A stretch of DNA of 64,000 nucleotides from Symsagittifera roscoffensis (taxonomy: Eukaryota > Xenacoelomorpha > Acoela > Convolutidae), in assembly GCF_963678635.1 (NCBI RefSeq), contig NC_087069.1:16654660-16718659 (forward strand), read 5' to 3'. The position numbers and the translations under genes were made by a program. Shown here in pieces: positions 43,201 through 55,200 of the stretch (its first letter is position 1; each line of letters opens with the position of its first letter). Below the pieces are notes generated by a model. It saw only the letters and a program-made list of their open reading frames with translations, did not search any database and had not been told where the DNA came from.

Positions 43201-46200
43201 ACAGAAATCTTAATGATGACCTTAACACCACAATTAAGGAAAATGGCAATAAAAAAGAGAGCATCCCATCCTTCGTCAATTCGAGAACCCGATTTAGATT
43301 TTCGAAAACTAGTAGACAAACTAGAACAAGCAGAAATCACAATGAAACTCGAAGAAACGGAAAATCTGAAATTACAATACGTTAACAGAATTGAAACAGC
43401 TTCCACAAATATAAACAATATACAGGAATCAGATACAGATCTCGTTGAAAAAATCACTGAAATACTCAATATTTACGAAAAACACCCAAACTTTAAAAGC
43501 AAACCATCTTTCAAAAAATGGTGTAATTATTGCCGACGATACGGAAATAGTATTTCTGAATGTAGACAAAAACAGCAAGACAATCAAAATAAACCTCAAA
43601 AATATAAAGAACCAAATAAATCATTCTATCAATACATGAAAAAAGATCAAAATCTACCGAACAAAACAGTCTACAGCAACAACAGTTCAGGAAAACCACT
43701 CCCGAACAATACAAATTATACAAGAAATCAATCACCATATAACTCAAGTTATAGAGGAAGATCACCAGAACGAAGAAACACGCATAATTCATCACAAAAT
43801 CACTACAATAGACCAAATAGTCGAAATAACTACTCCAGATCACATTCAAATACACAACGATTTGTTTCTAGATCTAATTCCCAATCAAGAAATAATTATT
43901 ATCCAAACAATCAATCACGAAATTCATCATACAATAGGAATAGAAACTACTCCAATAATCGGAATAGAAGTTATTCAAACAACCGAAACCAGAATTACCC
44001 GAACAATCAATCAAGGAATAACTCATATAATAGATCGAACTATATCAGACCAAACAATAATTACCAAAACAGATCGCGAAATAATTCACAAAATCGACAC
44101 TCAAGTTATAATAATCGTTATAGAAATTATTCCCAATCACCACACCGGAATAATAATAACTATAATAATTCTAATAATCGCCACAGAAGTAGTACACCTA
44201 AACATCAAAGACATATTAATCAAGTACAATCTAATCCAGAAACAACATCAGACCCTCCAGGTATTGATGACACAGTAACTGATACGTTACAACTCAATCA
44301 AATAAACTGTGGATCATCAGATTCAGAAAGCGATGCAGAAAACACTCTCTCCATCAACATGATAAAAGTCGAAAATGACTATGAACCTGTTATATATGAA
44401 GAACCTTTTTCATCACACATATATGAGAATCAATCAGAACTCCTTCACAATTATTATATTGAACCCGTCCATTCCACACCGACGACACAAAAAACTAATG
44501 AAATTAACACTACAAACCAACCCAATGAGAACGAAAAAACAAAATGCTTGAATACAAATCACATCTATCAAAACATACAAAAAGAACAACCCAAAGAAAA
44601 AATTTGGACAATACCATTTCTTTTGGAAAGTCCAAGAAGCAAAGAATTTCAACCACCAGATCTTGAAATTGATTTTTTAATTGATTCAGGAGCAGAATCA
44701 AATATAATAAACATTCCCACATGGTATGAAATAAAAACCTTACACCCAAAGCTAACACCTCTTGAAACCTCCAGCAAACTAGCAACAGCACAAGGATCAA
44801 CATTAATAAACTACGGAAAAATTCAATTATTTCTTCTCCCCACAAGAACAATGGAGCAAAACAAAATTTTAACCAAACCATTTAAACAAATATTCCATAT
44901 CACTGATATTAAACACAATATCATTGGAATACCATTTATCTCTAAATATATACCAACAATCAACATCTTGAATAGTAAATTATTAATCAAAGATAAATAT
45001 ACAAAAACAAAAGACACATCCCTAACATTTTTTCAAAGATTAAATAAACAACCACCATTTTTTTCAAAATTTTACCCAATATATAACCAACAAAGAAAAC
45101 ACTTGAAACCACTATCAGGAAACATCTATAATTTTTCAATCAAACAAGTTCACCAATATGATAAAAAACAAAACAAACAAAAATTTTATATGTCAGATTT
45201 TGAATTCAAACCTATTCATAAGTTTTTCAAAATCACAATCTCATCAATAAAATATTTGAAAAACTCGAATTCAGATATTATTTCCTTACATGTTTACAAC
45301 AATACACCTTACCAAGTAACATTACCTTTAGGACTTTTAGGCTATTGCGAAACCAACGCTACAATATCACCAATACACGAAAAAGCATATCGTGTAAATA
45401 ATATACTCCAATTACTAGATATTTGCCAATCCACAATCCTTAATGAAGAATTATCTATAAATAATATAATAAGTAACGAAAACAGAAATACGGATTATTT
45501 CACAAAAACCCCATATTTCAAACCTACATTCAACATAAGTAACTACACAGAGAATCAACAGAAATTTTTAATAATGTTTATATTCCAACATTCACAAATA
45601 ACACAAGACGAATTTGAAAAACTAGCAAAACAGCTAATTAAATATTCATCAGTCTATGCAACATCCAAATTTGATGTTGGCAAAATCAGCTCATCACTAC
45701 ATCTCCCATTAAAACCAGACGCAGTTTTCAAAAAACAAAGAGCAAGTAAAGTACCAATTCACTTACACGATAAAGTGAACAGATTACTCGACATTTTAGA
45801 ACAATACAACATTATATCACCAGTAAACAAAGAGGAACAACCAAAAGGCAACACATTTATCAACCCTGTTATCATTCTAGCCAAAGGAGAATCATTAAAA
45901 ATTATTCTCGATGCTAGATACCTCAACTCACTCATAGATGAATCAAAGTGTAATTGGCCCATTGAACCAATACAAGTTATTTTAACAAAAATAAACGGAA
46001 AATACTTTACCACCGCCGATATGAATAGTGCATATAATCAAATGCCATTAGATGAACAATCACGACGCTTAACACAATTTGTTATTGGAAATCAACAATA
46101 CGAATTCAACCGCTTATTCTATGGAATATCCATAGGACCAGCAGCATTTTCAGCTTTTATGAGCAAAATTTTTCGACCACTAATACTCAAGAAAAATGCA

Positions 46201-49200
46201 ATCACCTATTTAGACGATGTTTTTATGCAATCACAGACAAAAGAGGAAATGTTCAATGTTTTAGAACAATATCACCAAATACTTCAGAACGAAAATCTGA
46301 AGGCCGCCCCCGATAAATCACACTTCTTTTTGACAAAAGTTAAATTCTTAGGACATAATATAGAAAGAAAAACAATCACTCCATTGAAATCACGTATAGA
46401 CGCTATTCAAAAACTCCAACCACCAACAAATAAAAAGAAAATCCAAGAATTCCTTGGAATGTTAAACTTTTTAAGCAAATATGTTTATAAAATGCAATTA
46501 TATCTACGACCATTCTATAACATACTTAGACAACAAAATAATTTTGAATGGAATACAGAACATCAAGCACGATTTGAAGAAATTAAAAAACTTCTAACTG
46601 AACAAATTTCAAACACAATTCCAGATTCAAATCAACCATTTTATGCAATGTGCGATGCTTCGAACTTTGGCATCGGCGCAGCATTATTACAATCACATAA
46701 TAGTACAAATAAAATGAACCTCATATCAGCAAATTCTCGATTATTCACTCAAGCAGAGCTACAACTCTCAACTCTAATGAGAGAATGTACAGCCATAATA
46801 TATACACTAACAGAATATGAATTTCTGATACTTGGATCAAAACATCCCACAGTTCTATTCACAGACCATAAACCAATCATCTTTCTTTTTACACAAAAGT
46901 CTAATCCAAACCACCGAGTTTATAGATTTCAACTCATTTTAATGAAATTCCCAAACCTACACATAGTTTGGACCGCAGGAAAAAATCTTGCATTACCAGA
47001 CACCTTGAGTCGAAATACGCCACCTGAATTACTTACACGTAAAACCACAGTCGAAATACCCAAAAACATAAAATTCTACCTTGCAGAAAATGAAACATCA
47101 CCCCGATTGGAATGCAAATATGCAGTAAAAACTGACGTTGAACAATCACAAATAAATAATTTACAACATTTCCCACTTTATTTAGATTGTCAAAATAATC
47201 ACTATGAAGTTGATCTACTTGGAACATCAACTTTTAAACCAATCCCATATTCACAATGGATAAAAAATAACACCCAACAAAAAAGAATAAAACAACACCC
47301 GCCTAAAAAAGACCATTTTCCACTAATTGAAAAAGAAAATTTAACTGATAAAATAAACTTATCAGGACCACAAACAAACGATTCAAAATACACAATAAAT
47401 CAAGTTTTTGACCTCCATGACCCACTTGACACAATACCCTTATCTAAATTAGAAATTGAAAACATTTTTCTCCCCCCAACAGAAACAATTACAATTTCAA
47501 CACTGAAACAATATCAAAACCTTGACCCAGTAATTCGACAACTGAAATCATGGCACAAATATAAAACTAAACCTATCAAAGCAGATTCAACTATTCTAGG
47601 AAACAAAACACTCCTCCGATATTTTCGAAAATTCAACAATACAACAATTAACGAAAACACAGATCTTCTAGAATACAAACTAAATGAATCTACAGTTCCC
47701 TGTCTCCCTTTAAGTATGATTCTTATAGCTTTTAATATTTCACATACACAAAATATTAAAGGACACTCTGGATCAGAAAAAACATATTCAAATTTTATAC
47801 AAAACTTTTATTTCCCAAATGCACCAATTTAGATAAAAGTACTATGCAATGACTGTATAGTATGTCAACTAAATAAACCTTACCCAAATCAAAAACAAAT
47901 AGCACAAAAACAAGATTTTAAAGGACAAAGTTTGTACTTTAATCATCGTATCTCATTTGATACCAAAGGACCAATTTCACCCTCATCCGAAGGAAACTCC
48001 TACATTATGGTAATTGTTGACGCATTTACACATTATGTAGCACTTAACCCAGTACCACATTGTAACGCTTATTACGCTTACACAACACTCTATGAACACT
48101 GGATAGCAAAATTCGGACTACCAGAAATTTTAGTTACAGACAACGGTACAGAATTCATAAATAATGAAATCATCACACTATGTCATTTATATAACATTAA
48201 ACACAAACCACGTACATCTCACGCACCTTGGACAAACGGCTTAGTCGAAGGTATGAACCGTTCATTACAAGAATATCTCAGATGTATCATCAATGGAAAT
48301 GATACAAGATATACCGAATGGTCAGTAGATGTAAAACTATTTCCCTTAGCATATAATTCACAAATCACGACAACTTTAGGAGTGTCACCATATGAAATGT
48401 TTACAGCAAACTCTCATAAAAACACACAAGGTTATTGTCAACCAAATAAAGACTCAATTTGTTATAACCTACCATTACATACACACGATGAAGATCATTT
48501 TCATCACCCACAAATTCTTAAATTAGCCTCCGGTACACACACCGAATGGATTTTAAACAGAGATAAAAAACACAATGAAATTTACCAAAAGGTAACAAAA
48601 AAGTTGTTACAAAGGCAAAATATTAATGAACAAATAAATTCACGTTTTACACCAGCCTCCGATTTAAAAATTGGAACATTTGTTTTAATACCCAATTTTA
48701 ATACTCAAAAAGGAATTTCAAAAAAGTTACAACCCCTTCGTAAAGGACCATACCAAATAATTGCAAAACCCACTGATGTCACATATAAAATCACCGACTC
48801 AGATAAAAAAGAAATCGTTCAACACCGAAATAACCTATTACCTTATTATCCAAAAGAATACGCACTCCGCGAACTAACTCAATTATATTCTTTTACAGGT
48901 TTAAAAGTTATTCAAAATAACCCACATACGGACAACATAACAAAGGAACAAAATGATATTCACCTCGGAAATCAAAATACAAAGTCAAACACCACAAAAA
49001 ACAATACAAAAAATCTCGATCAAAATACATCTCAAAAAGAAAGAAAAAATAGAAAAATGACAGAACAAATAATACCCCAAAAACAAATCGACAAATCAGA
49101 ACATAGAGAGTCTTCACGACTTAGAAATCAACCACGTAAAAATTATAAAGTATTCATCCCACAATCTAAAATATTAAAGAAAGTTGAATTTCAAAAACAA

Positions 49201-52200
49201 CCTTAAATTCTACATTTAAAAATCTTTGCACCTCTGAAACATTTTACACTTTCAATTTTCAAGATAACATGCTGATAAACACGCAGCGATTCTAGTTCAA
49301 AATTAGCCAATAGGATTCATCCAATCCGTCACCTTCTATAACTTTAACACAAACCAACTAGACGAAAAATATTAAACTCCAGGCATATCTATAACTATAA
49401 CTCTACGACCTCCAGGTCAAAAATAAGCAAACCACTCCAACTTGACAACTAAAATAAATATCACCATAATATCATAACCCTCCCTTATCTAATAAACCAA
49501 AGATCAACAATATTTCCCCAACTCAGCCCTCAAATACCCCCCAAACAAATATGTTAAATTAGCCTAAAGTAAAAGAACGACCATTTTATTTAGCCTAAAG
49601 AATAAAAATCTCAAAAATACCCCAGATCATTTGACAAATGAAAATAAAGACAAAGAAGACCTCCCGATCACCATAAAAATTGCCCCCAACAATTTTTTAC
49701 AAAACACAACCCACTTGTCAAAAAACTAATAAATAATCCGACCACACTTGAAAATTGCCCCAAACAACAAAAAATATTCGATCACGAAGCCATTTCTTAA
49801 ATGCTCTTCTATCAAACAGTCACTAAAATTATCACAAACCTCAAACAATTTTTTACGATACTTGAAACTTTCATAATATTTCTTTTTGATATCCTTGAAT
49901 CTTTTCTAATACTCTTAATCATTTTTTGTAATATTTTTTTAATTTTCTACACTATATTCGAACTATTTCTCCAACTTTCAAAAACCCTTGATTATATCCA
50001 CAGGTACGATTTATAAAACTTGTCTAAATGATACGAACTATTTTCAGTAGAAATGATATTTTTCTACTATTTGTAATTTTCATAACATTTCTATCATCCC
50101 TCATTTTGACCATATGCAAATGTATAAAGAAAGCAATCATCACATTCGCTCTAGCAACAATCCTCCTAATTCTTTTCTTAGAAGAATACTTTAATAAACA
50201 TTAACTTTTTCACTAAAAGAATAGACCAAAAAGCTATCAAAAATTGCTACCCAAAAGTCACCAAGTCAGTCTTCACCGACATCATCCCAAGATAACCCAA
50301 CAACACCTTCAACTACCAATAATCCTCAAACATCTACACGAATTTCCTTTCAAGATAACCCATACACTTTTGAAGAACGACACGCTCGTTTATCAGAACC
50401 ACTAGAACCAGTTCAACGACAAGCACCTCTAAGCGAACCAACATATAACTTATACCCAACACTACCACAAGAATTAAGTAGAATAAGAAATCCTAGTCAA
50501 AACCAAAATACAGTCGAAATAAATACTCGACGAAACAGGAATTTTCAAACTCCCCGAGTTCATTTTGATATACCTCAATCCCCATCACAAAACACTCCAG
50601 AAAACCCCATTGGTATATTACCAGAAACCCCTACGCTTCTTTCACAACGTAACACCTCAAGCCTACCATCAGATTACTTAGGTTCAACACCAACATCTGA
50701 ACAAATACGTGAAAATCCCTTTAACCCCCCAAACCAGGCCTCACGACTACCATATTGGACAACACATTCATTTACACAAGATGAATTAAATTTAGTCAAT
50801 AATCCAATAGATATTTCTACGGATACAACAACATCCTCATCACTACCAGAAACATTATCACTACCATCAACACCATCAATAAGCCAGATTTCACCACCAC
50901 CTTTTAACTTAAATTTTCCAAATAATCTCGACGCCAGATATCGAGAACAATCATCAACAAATATCCCTTTAAGACTAGATTGGAATACATTTACAGCCCC
51001 TCCACCATTATTTGGACAACATCTAGAAAGTAATCGCCTCCACAACTGGGCACTTAATAGATTACAATACCGACAAGACATTCACGACGATATCCGTGAT
51101 CACAATATCCAAATACTCCAACAAAACAGTTTACAATTAAAGTTTGAAATCACAGTTAAATTAAACAACATTACTCAACATCCCTACCCATTAAACCCAC
51201 CAAACATAACAGCTCAATCACTACCACCACCATTTATAACCACTGAAGTAATATATAAATACGACAGATATACCAAAAAGACAATTGGTTACATCACATT
51301 TTATAACCCATACTCAGGATTATCATACACATGTATATTCTAAAATTATTAATTTTTCTCCAACTCCTTTTTCTAGTAATCTCAAATCAAAACATAAACC
51401 CTTCTCCCCGCACAGGACCCCAAGATTTATTAGTAACACATTACGATTGTGAAGAAAACGAACAAAAAACACTACACAAGTATGCAATAAATCAAGTATC
51501 ACAGTGCGAAACAGAACCCCAAGCCATAGAAACTACAAATGTCATAGCAACACTTTATTCAAAAGCCCGAGCAACTACAGTTATAGGATATAAATTCACA
51601 GCAACATTTTCTGAAAAGAAAGTACATTGTTCACAAGTCTCAAACGGAAATAAAAAGCGACTTGACCATGAATCATTCTACCAGAGTAATATAGAACGAC
51701 TTTTACATCTCAATCCCGAAGATTGTAAAAACGAGTTACTCCGACTAAACATCACAAAAAATAAAAACACAGATAGAAATTTAGTATATTTCCAAGTTTT
51801 TTCATATTCTGTACATCAAGCAGAACTTGAAAGATATCAAGGACATATAAAATTAGATGAAAAATACCCATACAACGGCGCACACGGACGATTAACCTAT
51901 GACATGCACGATAAACACTGGATACCACACATTGGTATAAATGACCCATCAAACTGCAAAGCAGACACAAAAAATAAACGATACCAAGAAATAATGTTTT
52001 TCGATTGGAAAATACAACTCGAAAAAATACAACTCACACGTGATTTATCAGACAACACAATGATTTATCAAGGAATTAGATTACCTTGTAAAAACGACCA
52101 AGGTTATTGCGACCCTACAACCAGAACACAAGCAACAATTGTTTGGTTCCCCGAAGACACATGTACAACATTTCAAGTAGCAAAAATACACGCTCGTATG

Positions 52201-55200
52201 ATAAAATTTCACGAAAAATATTTTATACAATCAATACCATATGAACAAGTAAATCCATCACGAAAAATAAGTTCTAATTTTCGAAACATTCATAATATAG
52301 AAAATAAATTAACACGTTTTCAAATATATCAAGAAACAGAACTTGCATGTAAATACAGAAACCCACTTCACAAAACACAATACTCTGAAATATTAGTTGA
52401 ATACGAAAATGGATTCGACATGACCACTGGAAAAATAAAAGTCGACCCATACGCCACAAGTCATCCCCTAAACGAAGGAACATCATATGTACCAGTTAAT
52501 TTTCAAAAGAATACAGGTCAACCTGGTGGACATTTAAAACCCCAAAACGATCAAAGCACACGTTTACAAGAACTATCACTAATGAAAAGTACATATTTTG
52601 GTAATATCCACTATGATATTCACTTAGATATGAAACTAGACTACACGATTAGCCGAAATTTTCAAGAAATGTCACTCTCCGAATTAGAAACATTACACCA
52701 ACTATGCGAATTAGAAAGAACACAAATATTACAATCACTTGCACTAGCAGTATTAAAAATACCCTACGCAGGATATTTACTATCAGGAAATAGATCAAAT
52801 TTTTTAGACTATGAAGGAAACATCTTATGGTTTTATACTTGTACTAAAAAAGTATCACCACTATACGTTTTTGAAGATAAACGATGTTATAAAAGAATCC
52901 CTATCTTTTATAAGAATAAAAAACATTTCGTTGACACACTTTCACGAAGAACCTATTTCTGGGATACCGCAGTTCCATGTGGATCAGAAAATAGCCACAA
53001 CGTAGTACAACTAAACCCTGATGAAGATAAATATTACCTTCTCACCCCATATCCCACATTAATGCAATCACTCAAAAAATTTTCACCAGAAAGCATTCGC
53101 GCTATCGCTCGAAACCCAAATATAGACTTACAATCAATAGGAATATACTCAAAATCAGATATTCAACATCACATTAGAACACAACAATTCCAGGAATTAT
53201 TAACACAAATGGACACAATACAAAGACAATCAATTGACCAAAACTTACGCAAACTTGCCGAAACCGCAGGATTTGCAGACATCTATACGCAAGACTATAG
53301 CGGATATTTTAAAGACAGTAAAGATTATATATATCTAAACGGTGAAAAATACCGTCCCCAAGATATATCACCTATCAATATTTTTAGCTTTGTTACACTC
53401 AAGAATGAAATTCTTGATTTTCTAGGATGGCCCTACTACATCTTAGAAAAACTGACTATTTTATACGCAATGTTTAACTTTATTGGATTTCTTTTTTCAC
53501 TCATAAAAGGAATCTATAACACATGTGCTATACACACACAAGTCAATAGACAAGCAAGTGTAGCACGCATACTATTTGCAGGATTTTTTGGAATATTTTC
53601 TACATCTATAAACAAAATTCTTTTAGACGCACAAATAAAAGAATATAACACAAAAATAGCAACAAGACAGAACACATACGACGAAGAACATAACAATGCA
53701 GACACAACACCAACAGCACCACAGTTACCACCCCTACCACATAACCATCCATTATCCCTAGTCCCACGTAATTTTCGAAATTTAGCCATAACACATAATA
53801 ATTTTAGACCAACCATATCACAAAGTCCCATCCAACATATAATGCCACACCACTCACAAGATGAAAATACTTATGAACAAATTATAGAACAACCCCATAC
53901 CACCGCTTTTCAGTCTCAAAATAATATTTTTTTTAGCCCACGATGAGCCGACAACTTGGATCCCTACACCGATCAAATTCCCACCCAACCAACCTCACCA
54001 CTCCAATCCCAATAATACCACTTTTTGCTTTTCCGCCACCCGATTTCCCATCCAGTAATGTAACATCCGGCATGAATTCCGATACTAATTCACACATCTC
54101 AGTTTTATACTCCATCTCACAACTCAATAACCCGAATATTGAAACCCCCGATAAATTTGCCGACTCTGAACCATCTCCATCAAATAATTTTCACACCAAT
54201 CCCTTAAATTTTTCCCAACCCCCTTTTCAACCCATACTACCAAATAACCCTGACCCAACCAATTCTACACCCTCTTATGCTTCTCAAGTCACTCCAACCT
54301 ACTCCTCACTTCACTCAGACCAATCATCTCATTCTTCAGACACCCCCCGAATCTCCCCAGAACTAGATAATTTCATTACCCTACAACAACAATCCTATCA
54401 CCTTGACACCCCAACCATAAACCAAATCTCATCCACAATAGATTCATCCAACCCTCCTACCCCTACACCCTCTACAATTTATACTGATTCATTAGCACCA
54501 TCATCCACAACTACTGAATCTTCACTCAGCACTAATAGAGCTTACCGCACTTTTAAAAGGAAGTTCCCCAACCATCCTTTCCCAGCGAAACCAGGAACAG
54601 CCCGTGAATATATCAACCATCCACAACACACTAACACAAAAGAATTCTTAGCTATCACCTTACCCTCATTTCCACAATACACCTTTAACACACCTCATGA
54701 CACTAACGAGACACGTAAATTTGTAGACGAATACGTTTTAATGCCTACCCTTCCTTGGACCTCATATTATCATTTTACAAATCCCCTTTGCTTACCTTTA
54801 TCTAACACTCATATCGATATAGAACGAAATAAGGACATGCTATATCGACTCACTACACCACTAACACCTAGACAATTTACTTACCATGGATACAAAAAAT
54901 CACTAAAAACACACACTGCACCCCGAGCTAATGAATATACACTAGAATATTACGATCATAACATCATCAGAACTAACCAAGATCAATTCTTAGACGACGA
55001 TCGCTTCGCTAACCCACAAATCACCGAGAAATTTTTCGTTAAAACACCATATGTATTTACACTAAATATCTTCGATCGCAAGTTTGACCACATTATCTCA
55101 GAAGCACTAACAGACACGCAAGCCTACGAAAGTTTTAAAGAACGCTTCCAAATATTTTCACTAACCTTTCATTTCCTTGCACCACATGAAAGAGATTTGC

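Noticed and set aside
47820-47840. Programmed readthrough of the TAG in copy C pol
   Set aside because: Copy B has a Trp codon at this place and the site is within the integrase zinc region, so a simple nonsense change is the better reading.
50674-51081. Minus-strand 135-codon frame
   Set aside because: It lies opposite ORF-X, whose two-copy conservation supports the + strand frame instead.
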